Source of the DNA: Fragilariopsis cylindrus CCMP1102
Taxonomy: Eukaryota; Bacillariophyta; Bacillariophyceae; Bacillariales; Bacillariaceae
Length of the DNA: 64,000 bases
Reading direction: 5' to 3'
Assembly (NCBI GenBank): GCA_900095095.1
Contig: FMBT01000316.1
Span: 1 to 64,000 of the forward strand
Shown here: positions 11,200 to 23,030 of the stretch, piece by piece
Layout of the letters: every line of letters starts with the position of its first letter
Numbering within the stretch: position 1 is the first letter of the stretch
Made by a program: the position numbers and the translations under genes
The notes under the pieces: model-generated
The model's input: only the letters and a program-made list of their open reading frames with translations
The model's database searches: none
What the model was told of the DNA's origin: nothing

Positions 11200-13157
11200 A
11201 TGAAAGTAATTACGAAAAACGTGGTAATGATGGCAGCGTCTTTGTCATGTTTGACTGTTACATTTGTCACGAAGAATGTTTCATCCTTTGTCATACAAAA
11301 AGGGGTACCATCATCACGTCGTGTATTATCATTGTCGACAGCGTCGTCAAGATTGTTTTCTACAACAACTGAAGCCGCAGCAGAAGAAACGACTCATAAA
11401 GATAAACCTGGACTTGTTCCTGTAACATTATTAAGTGGATTTTTAGGGAGTGGTAAAACAACCACATTGCAACATTTATTAGAAAATACGGATGGATTAC
11501 GGATTGGTGTGATTGTCAATGATATGGCATCGGTGAATATTGATGCCAAATTAGTGAAAATTCGGATTCGATGACATCGAAATCATCATCATCCACACCC
11601 ACAAGTACTAGTAGCAGTAATGGTGTGGTGGAATTACAAAATGGATGTGCCTGTTGTTCCTTAGCAGATGAATTATTATCCACAGTGGAAAATTTAGTGG
11701 ATAGTCGTACTACTACAGAACCATTTGATGCCATTGTGGTAGAATTAAGTGGTGTGGCGGATCCAATTGCAATCCAATCCAATTGGGTCAATGCACAATT
11801 AAATAAACATAGTGTGACCACGAAAGCGGATATGAAACGTATTGTCACATTGATCGATTCTAGTACCTTTGGTACCGATTGGATGACATGGGATTCCGTG
11901 GGGGAACGTGAGGGATGGATAGAAAATACCTCGGGGACTGTGGGTGAAGAAGATGCCGATAGTTGTGCCTCTCAACGGAAGGTACCAGAATTATTAGCAG
12001 AACAAATTGAAGCAGCGGATATATTATTATTAAATAAAATTGATATTGCTGGACCAGAACAAGTGAAAATTGCATCAGTCCTTGCACGTCAAATTAATGA
12101 AAACGCTATTATAGAAGAAGTGGAATTTGGGAAAGTCACATCACCCAAACAAATTATTCGAGATGATATTATTAGTATTATTAAAGAAAATGAAAATGAA
12201 GATAAAGACGATGAAACAACAACAACAAAAAGTTCTTGTAATGATTCAGATTGTACTGATAGTTCACATTCACACTCACATGCTCATTCTCATGGACACA
12301 ATGATGATGATGAGTCGTCGTCGTCATCATCATCAGCAGCAGCAACCTGTACTGAACCGGACTGTGCCGATCCAGATTGTTCCGATCACAATCCAACGAA
12401 TGATGATTGTGCCGATCCGGGATGTACTGATGAAACTCATGATCATTCACATTCAAGTCATTCACATTCAAAATCCACATCGACTGATAATCTTGGTATT
12501 ATAAATTTTGTGTATAAAGCTGATCGGCCATTCGAGACACGTAATTTAATGTCATTATTAAATACATGGCCTGTACCAATTAAAGAAAATTTAAATGATT
12601 TATTACAATACGAACAAGATGGTATTGGTGAAGAGGCAGCAGATAAGGGAAATGATACACGTGAAAGTCCATTTTCTGGTGTCTTACGTAGTAAAGGATT
12701 TTGTTGGTTAGCACCCACAAAGTGGTCTAATAATGGTAATCAACCCGGTGGTAATGGTGGTGATCAATGGAGGCATGATACAGCAATGTATTGGAGTCAT
12801 GCTGGTCGACATTTTGGTATCAGTACTGCTGGGAAGTGGTGGGCAACATTACCAAATGAACAAATGAAAGAATACTTTGAAGATGATACGAATGAATATG
12901 ATCGTATCATGGAAGAAGATTTTCAAAAAGATAGTAAGTGGGGTGATCGACGACAGGAAATTGTCTTTATTGGTATTAATATTAATGAAGCCGAAATAAC
13001 AAAAGCATTAGATAATTGTTTAATAGGTGATGTGGGTATGGAAAAATATTCACAACAATTAAGTAATTATATGAATACGATTTTATCAGCACCGGTAAGT
13101 GATGGTGCTACCGGTGGCTTATTCGATGTTGGTAATACTGATCACGTTGACCAATAA
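11200..13157 (+). CDS. plastid-targeted CobW/ZNG1-type GTPase metallochaperone
   Basis: The ATG at 11200 is preferred over the upstream in-frame ATG at 11146 because it opens a signal peptide ([18 protein letters not shown]...) ending near VSSF, a diatom plastid-targeting junction. The Walker A motif GFLGSGKTT follows at about residues 80-88, then NDMASVN. A one-base shift near 11560, in a run of A, joins to the second frame, which carries the CxCC metal motif in [14 protein letters not shown] His-rich stretch (about 12260-12300 and 12430-12475) with Cys-Asp repeats suggests Zn storage or sensing. The CobW C-terminal domain follows ([11 protein letters not shown]). COG0523 proteins hydrolyse GTP to deliver Zn or other metals to client enzymes; here the expected site is the plastid stroma. 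Total about 652 residues. Confidence 0.87.
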
Positions 13158-13392
13158 TAGTGTCCCTGTATCTACTTTTATTTCTATTATTACTGTAATA
13201 GTTGAGAATAATGCACAGTTTTAATAAAAACATTCATCTATTAATTCATATCTATTGGTTTTAAATCAAAGCCAATTTTTTTAAATAGGCCACTGAATAG
13301 ATGAGTAGGTACTTTTGATGTACTACCCAACTTTATGCGCATAATATGAGTGTATAGTTGCTTGGTAAGAAGTTTTAGCTTCCTCGTCGATT
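13158..13392. other. 3' spacer
   Basis: AT-rich 3' flank of the CobW gene. Two AATAAA-like words occur near 13220 (aataaaaacattc). No gene seen. Confidence 0.4.
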
Positions 13393-13982
13393 TTACCGCA
13401 TGATGTTCCCTTGTTTGAGTTCCGTCTCATTTGACTTCCTCTGCTGCTGTCGCTCGTATCTGAGTTCTGCCTCATGTCGTCTCATCCTCTATTCCTTCTC
13501 TACTTTCCGCGTTCGTTGTACTTTTGATTATATTTAGCTGTGTCTTCGCTCAAAGCTGCTCTGTTGTTGCTATCATTTTTATTATCATTCGCGTTGACAC
13601 CAGGTGGTGATGACGACGAGTGTTCATTAGAGTCATTCTGTGGCGGTAATGGCGATGTATGTGCTAAGGACAACACCGAGATCGGTTTGTTGGTTGAAGG
13701 TGGTACAGTCATTTCTGATATGGATAGTTGAGCAAGTGCTACCAGTAACTTCAATTTTCTTCTGGATTAAGCATACGGCGAACAACAAGAAGATGTAGAC
13801 AACGGAAAACGTCATCGTTACATTTCATCTAGCTCTCCGTCCAGCTCCTTGTAGAACTCTTTCAATTCTACCTCAAGTGGCTGCTCTGATGGTACGGAAA
13901 TACCATATGCACACGCTATCAAGGAAAGTTGGGTCTGTGTTAGACATATCCACTGACGAAATTGAGTTAGGGCAAGAACCCT
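13393..13982 (-). pseudogene. broken candidate gene: helix, membrane segment, disordered acidic tail, coiled coil
   Basis: Four coding-like stretches follow each other on the minus strand without a common frame. At 13980-13818 an open stretch preceded by a plausible acceptor (tttgtag) reads SLIACAYGISVPSEQPLEVE and ends ELDGELDEM. At 13815 comes a hydrophobic segment, MTFSVVYIFLLFAVCLI. A one-base shift near 13765 leads to KLLVALAQLSISEMTVPP and a Pro/Ser/Asn tail to about 13505. A final stretch, RRHEAELRYERQQQRKSNE, ends at 13393. Together they could form one small membrane protein, which is inference. No family recognised; a pseudogene, consensus errors or chance are all possible. Confidence 0.35.
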
Positions 13983-14124
13983 ACAAACATAGCAAACAAA
14001 CGAAGTAAGACCACCTAATTATTTGTTAAGAATAGACGAGAACGAGATTATTAAATGTAGTTTATAGTATATACACATGCAACTATATAATGATTACAGA
14101 TGTTTGCCTCTTTAGAATTTCGAG

Positions 14125-14166
<42 letters not shown>
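13983..14166. repeat. TA dinucleotide tract in spacer
   Basis: A long TA microsatellite occupies about 14124-14164, just downstream of the stop of the minus-strand DUF2470 gene. Confidence 0.7.
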
Positions 14167-14167
<1 letters not shown>

Positions 14168-14955
14168 TACTCTCTGGGCATCCAGAATGTCATTCTTGAT
14201 TTCAGCATTTCTTTTGTAGTAGCACTTCTGGAGAGGTTGTTGTTACTACTGTTGTTGTCGCTTCCTTTCTTGTTATTAACGCCAGGTCCTAAATAAAAAT
14301 AACCAACAGCTGCTACGGCAGCAGTAAGTCCAACCACCAGAACTACGGTTTTTTTATTCTTTTTGAGACTCTTGTAGCTTAACACTGTGACCATCGTGGC
14401 GACCTGACGATAGTATCCATTCTTTGTTTTGTACCATATTCCTAATTTGTCATATGCGGAACGATGCATCCTGATAGCAATTTGATGTAGATCCTTTGCT
14501 TTTGTAATCGGACGATCGTATGGAACACGTATATTCGAAACTTTACTAGTACACAACGATGATGAAGGATCGTTGTTGTTTTCGCTACCAACTTCTACTG
14601 TTGAAATCTCCAACAAGAATCCAGTACTATCAATGTCAGTTAATTGGGCGGAAATAATAGTACGTCCACCATCCAAGACTTGTTGCAATTGTGCCGCTTC
14701 TTTGTGACTATTACTGTGCATATTTTCAATATGACCTTCGACGCCTGTCGCAAAGGCTAGTACGTACGCAATTAAACTATCTTCATGGTCGTCGTTCATG
14801 TGTTTCATGACCCGAGGCGCATTCTTTCGAATATCCTTTTCGAGTTTAGCCTTCTTGTCGACATCAGTATGCTCCTCCATGGTTGTTTCTGAAAATCTTT
14901 CCAATGATTGTTTATTCTTTCGAATATCTTCTTTCGAATACTGTATCCTGTTCAT
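14167..14955 (-). CDS. DUF2470 (HugZ-C-like) protein with C-terminal membrane anchor
   Basis: Intact 262-residue frame from ATG 14955. Residues about 45-72 carry the DUF2470 signature (KHMNDDHEDSLIAYVLAFA), the small alpha/beta domain also found at the end of HugZ-type haem oxygenases and of several plastid proteins. The domain continues to about residue 180 (IRMHRSAYDKLGIWYKTK). A strongly hydrophobic segment follows near residues 200-226 (VVLVVGLTAAVAAVGYFYLG), then a short Asn/Ser-rich tail, giving a tail-anchored topology with the domain in the cytosol. No targeting peptide is visible at the N-terminus, which starts basic and polar. A haem-related role is only suggested by the family. Confidence 0.8.
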
Positions 14956-15774
14956 TCGAGTTTGATCTTAATGTCGCCAACGTCGACGTCAACTTTTGCA
15001 TCTTTCCTCCATTTTATTGTTTTTGAATTTTTTTGATTTTCGTTTACATTTGGTACGATCAATTTAGATCTTCGCCTAAAGATTTAGCGGAACGCTGTGC
15101 TGTCAATCAAGCAGCGCATGATGGGACAACTTGTACCACACGCACAAAACAGCGCATTTTCACATAATTTTAGACGTGAATGAAAAAATTGTGTCGCGAG
15201 TCACATTCAAAAATGGAAACTTCACGAAATTTCACGTTGAAAGTTTCGCTGTATTTAGCCGACTAGTGAAATTTCCAAACCCTAGTTGTAACGTACAAAC
15301 GAGTCCCACTTCTAATATAAGTACTGAGAAAGGCTTAAAGTACCGTTTGTAAATATGTGTAGTAAATGCAAAATTGCTTTTAAGATGAGTTCAGAAAAAA
15401 GGAATAAGTCCGGTTTCTGTTACAAGTAGATTTAGTACTAATATGAGCGAGACAGTCTCGTTCAGATCAGATTATCAGGTGAATGATTGGGTGGTGTTTT
15501 TGTAGTGTGCGTCTTTTCATAATTTTGTCGGTAGGTCGTACAAGTAGGGGTGATGGTGGTGTGATTGTCATTGTGATCGAATAAAATCTTTTTAGCTTCC
15601 TACTGTAGCTCCATAAGAACGATCGATAGCCGTTCGTTATCATTTCCTCTATATTTACTTTTATTAGTAGGTGCTGGTGTCGTGTTTTGTGTTAAGGTGG
15701 ATCGCGAACGTGAACGTGATCTTGCTGGTATTATAGAGACTTGCCTGAAGTAATACGATACGATTACACGACTT
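14956..15774. other. intergenic, no gene seen
   Basis: Spacer between two minus-strand genes. It contains the promoter side of the DUF2470 gene and the 3' side of the SDR gene. Frames seen are short and unsupported. Confidence 0.45.
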
Positions 15775-17228
15775 TTACTTTTGTTTTTCATCTAATTCTT
15801 TTACCTTTTCTTGTACAAACTTTATAACTTCTGTGGATGTTTTAATTGTCCAATCAATTGCATCATTTATGCCTGTAGCTGGTTCTTGTTTCGCCATTTC
15901 ATTAATATCTTTTGCAGTATCTAAAATATTTACATTCCCACCACTATTACTTGTACTACCTCCTAATAATATACCATTCACACATGCATTAGCAACAGCA
16001 TTCACCGAAACAGGTGGACGTAATGCAACTTTAATCAGTCCTGGTGGTAATATATCAGCTACTTTCTCAATTAATATAAATGATAATAATTGATCAATAA
16101 TTGAACCATATACATCATTAACACGTGGTGGTATTAATCCAAATGAATCACCACCTTATATATTTTTGATACATTGTATAGTATTTGTATTTGTATTTGT
16201 ATTTGTATTAGATTGTTGTGTGAAACAATGAGATAGAGAGAATGAATAACGAACATTTATATTTAAGTAAGTTATCCGTACGATCGATGTAGAAACAAAA
16301 TCGACATAAATACAATACGATTCGATTCATTTGACAGTAAAATTCTGAAACAAAAATCACAAAAGCAGAAACACAAACGAACGAACAAGAAAAACTTACC
16401 ATAAATGAAGGTTGGTGAAACAATAGTAACATCTTGTTGACTTTTATTATCACCATCTTGTGCTGATTGTTCTGCCATATTTTTTGCTTTAAAATACGAT
16501 TCCATAAAATCTGGTAATTTCGGCCATCCATTCTCTTGACATGCTTTCACTTCACTGGATACACTCACATAGGCAATCGATTTTAATTTATTATTTACAC
16601 GACGTGCACTATCAAATCCTTTCATATTCACAATACCATTCCCATCAATTAACTTTTGTGGATCAGTACCAACAACACCAATACAACTTATAATCGCATC
16701 AGGTAAACCCATGGCTGTATCTAATTCTTCATCGGATACATTTAGAATATCTAATGATATCCAATTAATATCTGTACTTGTACTTGTAGTAGTACTAGTA
16801 GATTCGTCGTCGTCTTCAGTAGTAGTAGCAGTAGTAGTAGTGCTCTTCTTTGCTACTGATAACCATTTAGGAACAGTTCCTGATTTACTTATACTTCGAA
16901 CATTAATTCCTTTATCTGATAATATTTTACATACTCTTGATCCAACAAATCCAGTACCACCTAGTACAGTAACAGATTTTATGGCACTAGCACTAGTACT
17001 AGGATTATTATTATTATCGGTGTTGTCACTAGTAGGAGTAGTACTGTCACTGTCACTACTACTCATACTAAGTCGTCGTGATGATGATGACAACAACGCC
17101 AATGATGGTTGTTCGAGTTGGACGAAGGCATCGCAACAATGATTGAAGGCGCGATGCTGAGGAGTCAGTGATACTAATGCTATAACGGCTACTAGTAGTA
17201 GAGGTTGGGGAAATGATAGGAACATCAT
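15775..17228 (-). CDS. plastid-targeted atypical SDR / NAD-dependent epimerase (COQ11/YLR290C-like)
   Basis: Two exons: 17228-16400 and 16154-15775, with a 245-bp intron (donor GTAAGT, acceptor ATAAG). The joined protein has 402 residues. The double ATG at 17228 is chosen because it starts a hydrophobic signal (FLSFPQPLLLVAVIALVSL) followed near residue 33 by CDAFVQL, an ASAF-like plastid motif. The dinucleotide-binding motif is GGTGFVGSRV. Later features are SVSSEV, YFKAKNMAEQ (the active-site Tyr/Lys region) and, across the splice, FIYGGDSFGLIPPRV, with LRPPVSVNAVA near the end. This set matches the atypical SDR family that includes yeast Coq11 and plastid relatives. Substrate unknown. Confidence 0.82.
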
Positions 17229-17989
17229 GAAAATAATGATCTTGTAGACTCTTCTAACTACTATTTTGATTGATTCGGGTGCTTCTTGTAGGGAATGGTT
17301 TGCTTCGTTTACAGGTAGTAGTTGAATATGCACCGTATGTTGTGTACTGTACTTGAAACATAAAAGATCATTTTTTGATTGATTGATTCGATTGTTCATT
17401 CACAAGTTTAAAAAACAAAATAAAAGATACGCCTAACTTACCGCAATACGAGTGTAATGACGTGTTTTTCAAATCAATCGGAAGATCAATCATCAAGCAA
17501 GCAAGCAATCCAGTAAAAATAATGTGAAGGGAACTCGATCGGATTCCCGTAGACTCCTTTTGAAATCCGAAATATGTCTTTTTGAAAGCGCGCGTATCGT
17601 AAAATGCCAGATAATGCCACAAAAATCAAGTCATAAATACTAAAATCAAATCACGTCACGACCACATATAACAAAACAATTCAAAACAAAATCATCACAT
17701 CACGACATCTTCGCTCTCTTTATATTATTTACAGTATTATTTCTTCATCCATCTTTTTCTCGACAAAAAAGTCTCACACAGCACAACAACACAACACACA
17801 CCACGTTGGCCTTGATCTTCTTTTCTCTGTTGACAACAAAAGAGCTCTTATCGGTTGTTCCATATAATATCTCCCAACGACGCAGTCAAGTCAAGTCCTG
17901 TTCAAATAATATATCTCGAAGAAAGAAAGGAAGGAAGAAAATACAAAAAGGATTATAAATTAGTAGGAAAAAAACGACGGCATACGATC
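17229..17989. other. divergent promoter region
   Basis: Spacer between the minus-strand SDR gene and the plus-strand Cys-rich gene. No gene seen. Confidence 0.4.
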
Positions 17990-18949
17990 ATGGTATCATC
18001 ATCGTCATTCTCAATCATTAATACCGGTCGTTGTAGTAGAGTTCAGGTTCTATTATTATTATTGGTACTTCTTTTACAATTTCCTGATGGTACATTTGGT
18101 CAAACGATCCCACCGTCCTGTCAAAAATTAACACAAGAGGAACAGTTTTATTTTCCAAATGATTGTGTCTCAAAATGTGGTGCTCAAGGTGATACTTTTG
18201 ATATGAAAAGATCACGAAATGTCAATGGTAATATTAAATGTTTTTGTCTTAATTCTGATATACCAATATGTACCGATGATCCAATGTGTGCTGATTTATC
18301 GATATTCCCAGGTACTGTCTATGAGAGTTGTATCAATAATGTTTGTTCTTCAAGTGATAAGGGTAATAATTTTATGGTGATAGATGAAATTGAATATAAT
18401 TTTGAAGATAATGCCGCAAATAAAAATCAAACACATTATAAAGTGTCGTGTAGTTGTGATGGTGGTGTCACCACCGAATGTGGTATCGATTATATCTTAT
18501 TTAGTGATTTAACATATTTACCATCCTGTACAAAAATTAATGACAAGACTGCAGGTAAAATTAATAACTTAGATATTAATTCCAAACAAGACTGTACCGA
18601 CTATTGTCAAACAGCACATAATAGTAATGGTGCGTTTGCTGTTGACGACAGTGAATGGTTTATTTATAATGAGGGTTCCTCATTACCACCCGGTCAACAA
18701 GATTATTATCATTCCTGTGGTTGTCTGGACAAAAATCGGAATGGTAATATTGCGATAGCCTGTGATGATACTACAGCAAATTATAATGATGGGAGTGGTT
18801 TGGGGACCAAAAATTGTTATGAATCAGTGGGTGTCAACACCGTGGATTGTAGTACACCAGACGATGAATCTTCTGCTACTACGATGATGATGATGACAAC
18901 GACTATTATTATGACTACTATGATTGGAGGAATGTGGTTAGTATTCTAG
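17990..18949 (+). CDS. secreted Cys-rich protein, probably surface-anchored
   Basis: The ATG at 17990 is favoured over the upstream in-frame one at 17855 because it gives a textbook signal peptide, with a Leu-rich core (VLLLLLVLLLQF) and a cut near TFGQ. The mature part is about 285 residues with more than 20 cysteines. They lie in repeated blocks of about 80-100 residues of the type C..CG...C.C...C (ending C-F-C, C-S-C-D-G and C-G-C). The last 20 residues are Met/Thr/Ile-rich and hydrophobic (IIMTTMIGGMWLVF), as in a GPI signal or a terminal membrane anchor. Family not recognised. It is probably disulfide-rich and extracellular or cell-surface. Confidence 0.65.
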   Translation: MVSSSSFSIINTGRCSRVQVLLLLLVLLLQFPDGTFGQTIPPSCQKLTQEEQFYFPNDCVSKCGAQGDTFDMKRSRNVNGNIKCFCLNSDIPICTDDPMCADLSIFPGTVYESCINNVCSSSDKGNNFMVIDEIEYNFEDNAANKNQTHYKVSCSCDGGVTTECGIDYILFSDLTYLPSCTKINDKTAGKINNLDINSKQDCTDYCQTAHNSNGAFAVDDSEWFIYNEGSSLPPGQQDYYHSCGCLDKNRNGNIAIACDDTTANYNDGSGLGTKNCYESVGVNTVDCSTPDDESSATTMMMMTTTIIMTTMIGGMWLVF

Positions 18950-19282
18950 AGAAAGAAAATTGCAGACCAAAAACAAATTCGATTCCGATTCCGATTCCGA
19001 TCTGATCTATCAAACATAAACAAAAGAAAAAGAAAAAATAATTTTCTCGATCAGATATCGTTCTACCTAGTTACCCATAGCATAATTTGATATCATAAAA
19101 ATGATAATAATGATATAAATATCTAATCTAAAAAAATAGAGAGGAGAAGTATTAACCGAATAATAGAGTAAGAAGAGCTAAACGAATAGTATTAGAGCAT
19201 AGTCTATAGAAATATCATATTGAGTAGGGTGGAAGTTGGTTTTATTATTAGAGCCTTGAAAGGGGCCCAACTTGTTACTTCA
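18950..19282. other. convergent 3' spacer
   Basis: AT-rich spacer with a GATTCC hexamer repeat near 18978-19000. No gene seen. Confidence 0.4.
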
Positions 19283-21250
19283 TCAATTAATTTGTAAAGA
19301 ATAGATTTCATCTAACCATAATGTTAATACATCAGTTGTTTCCTTATAACCATGTACAATATCAGGTGTATCCGTTGGATTTGGATATATACCGTGCTGC
19401 AATTCACTATGATGTGCACCATTTGGAAAATTAATGATATGTATATTATCATATTCTTTATTTGCCAATGTTACATTTGTAATTGAGGATGTGGACCAAC
19501 CATCTCTCATACCATTTGCAAAAATAATTTTCGATGTTTTCGTTAAATCATCAAATCCCCATTCATTGGACATACGGTATGGATCCACTTGTATACCAGG
19601 AAAACGTTCCTCACAATGTTGCTTATGCCACTTGTAGGAAAAATGACGTGGTAGGAACATACTTTTATCTTCGGAATATCCAGCACGTATAATTAAATCT
19701 TTACAACATTGAAATTCCCATATTTCACCTTCATGACCACCCCCTGTGCCAGAATTATCTGAACCGCGAATTTTACTATTTGCTCCATCTGGTAATTCTT
19801 GTGATAAATCAAAACAATCCACTGACGTTTCACCATTTTGATCTGTACCATATTCAATTTCACCACGTAATTCAAAAAATTGATTTAACCGTTGTAATGG
19901 ATTAGCCGTGTCATTCGATTGTTGAAATATTTGACAGGCTCTTTCTAATGCCGTGGTTGGTCCTGGTGGATAATAGGCCATATTAAAATCAGCAAATATT
20001 GCTGGTACTAAATAGGTGATTGTTTCACTAATAAATTCCTCGATATTTTGTATATACGTTGGAAATGTCTTTGTACAAAATCCGGATGCACCAGCTGCAG
20101 CTAAGACATCATTATTAGCACTGTATGTTGAATATAATTCATCACGGACATCAAATAATGTTGTTTTCACAGCATCAGCACAACCCATCGATGAAATTTC
20201 AGCTACTTCTGTTACTTTATTGTAGTAGGCATCGGAATTCACTTTTTGAGAATATAATTCTAATGGTGCAGATGATGCATACGAAATATCAATGATATCC
20301 GGATAACGAAACCGTAACATTGCTGATAAAAATCCGGGATAACTACCACCAAACTAAACAAATTTAAAAAATACAAATATAAATAAAGTAGAAAGAAGAG
20401 TGAGTAAAGATAACGGACGACGGAGAGAGAGAGAGAGTATACTCCATACAACACACATACAACACAACATACAAAAATATATATAACTTACAGTAATAAT
20501 AGGACAATAATTAGTATTCGTTTTATCGGGATTACAACCAATTTCATTCCGTATATAGGTAATTAATTGGATTGCATCTTCTAATGCTTGATCTGGACTT
20601 AAATAATCACTCATTTCTTGTACGGTTGGATATCCACTTTCTACTGGTTGTGACTTGCCATAAAAACGATGTTCGGGACTAATGACGAATGCACCAAATT
20701 CATTAGCTAATCCATCATGTACAAATGGATATAACATAGGTAAGGTCAATTCTGCTTCACCACCCATTATCACAAGTATGGGATGTCCTGGTCCTTTCCA
20801 ATAGTTTGATAATTTATAATACCGTTGTGAATATACTCGTCCATCATCGACATGTAAATGATCCACTTGTTGATCCTTATAATATAATGCTGTTGCATCA
20901 TATTGTTCATCTACTAAAAATGATTCAACACCTTGATTGTCTTGATCTTGTACTTGATTTCCTTGTTGAACTTGAACTTGAATCAATTCCAATTCCAAGT
21001 CTGATGAAGTAGAAGGAGAGGATGAAGAGAAACGGATGTAATCCTTTTGAAGGAGTAGAACGTAAAGGGCAGTAACTGCAACTAAAAATGATGTTACTAC
21101 ACCAACACGACAACGTGATGATGAACGACGTGTTGGAGTCTCATCTTCACTAGAAACGTTCATTGTTGTTGTTGTTGTTATAACAGGAATACTACCGTAA
21201 GCAGCAACGACAGCACCATTCTTGTTGCTGGTATCAGAAGAAGAAACCAT
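19283..21250 (-). CDS. S28 serine peptidase (Pro-X carboxypeptidase / DPP7-like), type II membrane protein
   Basis: Two exons: 21250-20492 and 20353-19283, intron 138 bp (donor GTAAGT, acceptor TTTAG, phase 0). The protein has 609 residues. The nucleophile Ser lies at the splice junction: PIIT joins FGGSYPG, the G-G-S-Y-P-G elbow of family S28. Other hallmarks are ISPEHRFYGKS, the Asp region ANGMRDGWS and the His region NGAHHSEL. A single hydrophobic segment near residues 47-66 (VGVVTSFLVAVTALYVLLL) after a basic start indicates a signal anchor, so the catalytic domain faces a lumen or the outside. S28 enzymes cleave after Pro at acidic pH, typically in lysosomes or vacuoles. Intact. Confidence 0.9.
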
Positions 21251-23030
21251 GATTGCGATGCGATGATGGATTGTTCTATTGTTTTTCTTCAAGATTATTA
21301 ATTTTATGAGGTTATTGTAGTTGTCCTAATTTTTATTTTTCTAATTCATGAAAACTGATCATCACAGATCTACAATATTTTTTGTTCTTGCATTATTATT
21401 TGAACTATTATCCTACTTTCTCGTTGGATTCAAACAGATTCATTCATGTTCGATTTGATTCCAGAAGATCTTCACACATTCATCGACATCACATAGATGA
21501 TAGACTACAATCCAACTCCGACAAATGATTACGACGACGACGATGACGAACGACCAGCAAGCAAAAGCAAGAGAAGTGGCAACCAACTCCTCTTTTCCAT
21601 CAATCCGATCACTTCTTGACTTTTGTTCTGTGGTTGTGAAGGTCTGTCGCTAATTTTGAATTGAGCACGACTGGACTGACGATGGATGATGTGGCGCGCT
21701 CAAGCCTGCTGTTTTTGCTTCTACAGTAGTTACTAGCAGAACTTACTGGCACGTGCCGTAAACAGTGAAAATCTCGTGTTCCAGTATATCTTGCTTCTTC
21801 CACGTGTAAGATTGGATCGATTTGAAGAAGAAAAAAAAATCGAAAATCAGGTTTTGTTTTCTTGCTTTTTACGAAAAAAATATAAATTAATTTGAAGCAA
21901 GAAGGAATAATGGAGAATTAGGGTCCAGGACACAAATCCTGTTTATTTCTTTGGGAAAAACTCCAAACATAGTACCCATTGCTGTTTAGTGATAATGATA
22001 GTGATAAAGAACATAACAAAGAAGGAAAGAAAAAGTGAATGAAGTCGAGGATTACCCACTTGGATCGAAGACATAACCAACACGACCATATTTACCACAC
22101 ACATCTCGTCGAGTGGCACGATATGTCATGTCATCCTCGGTCCTGTCACGTACACGGCTGCTGTGCTGGGAATGTTCGGGAATATTAAAGCGTTCACACG
22201 GATATACATTGGTTCCCAATTGTATATTAATCATCCACCAAAAAAAAAAGAAATACGGACACACACCTTGTTTTGTCCCCCCGCCACGATCTTTCTTTTT
22301 CTTTGTTTTTTCGGGTCAATCGCGTCCCAAAATCGTGGCGACGCACCGCACGGCACCACGGCGGATCCTACAAATTCCTACCAATACCACCTAGCTATAG
22401 CATACTAGGAAATTGAAGGATGAAAAGTGCATCGACGGGAATATGCATCGTTGCAACCAACCCGGTCGTCGATAAACCATACAACAAATTGGGCAAAAAA
22501 AAAACATCAGTACTTACACATTGCATACACGCGAACTAGCGAGTAGTTAGGCACATACAAAAAAAAGGGAATAACATCGACATGGATCGGTGAAGGAATA
22601 TGCTGTTGGTGCCCTGTTCCAGTCGTCACCGTAATACTCTACCGTCACACCGGTCGCCTACACGGTGTCTGCGGTGTTTTTTTTTGGGAATAAGCACGAC
22701 CATCGCAACGACTATGATCTGCCTTCCCAAGAACTTCGTGTATCATCACCAGCCAAGGGTTGTTAACTCCAAAACTATAGAGTGTACACAACGTACGATG
22801 TAGCAGCATGGTGCACAAAGAACGAACGTCTGCCTCCACTTATTATTATGTGTTATGGTTTTAAACCATGATTAAAAAAATTGTAAAAAAATAAACTATA
22901 ACAGAATAGGGAATGTATTAAAGTTCATTTTAAATTATTTTGTTAGTATTTCTTTGAGTCAGTTTCTTTTCTTTTTTTCTCTCGAAATTTACTTTTTAAA
23001 CAGATATAAAAGCTGATGGGTAGTAGTATT
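21251..23030. other. intergenic, one possible short coding remnant
   Basis: No firm gene. On the minus strand at about 22052-22190 a short open stretch reads like a protein C-terminus (DDMTYRATRRDVCGKYGRVG, then a stop at 22052), with higher GC than its surroundings, but no upstream exon could be linked. It may be a relic. A TATTTT-rich region at 22870-23030 is probably the 3' flank of the FAS1 gene. Confidence 0.35.

Noticed and set aside
12127-12504. His/Met-rich frames in CobW
   Set aside because: Shadow frames of the His-rich insert.
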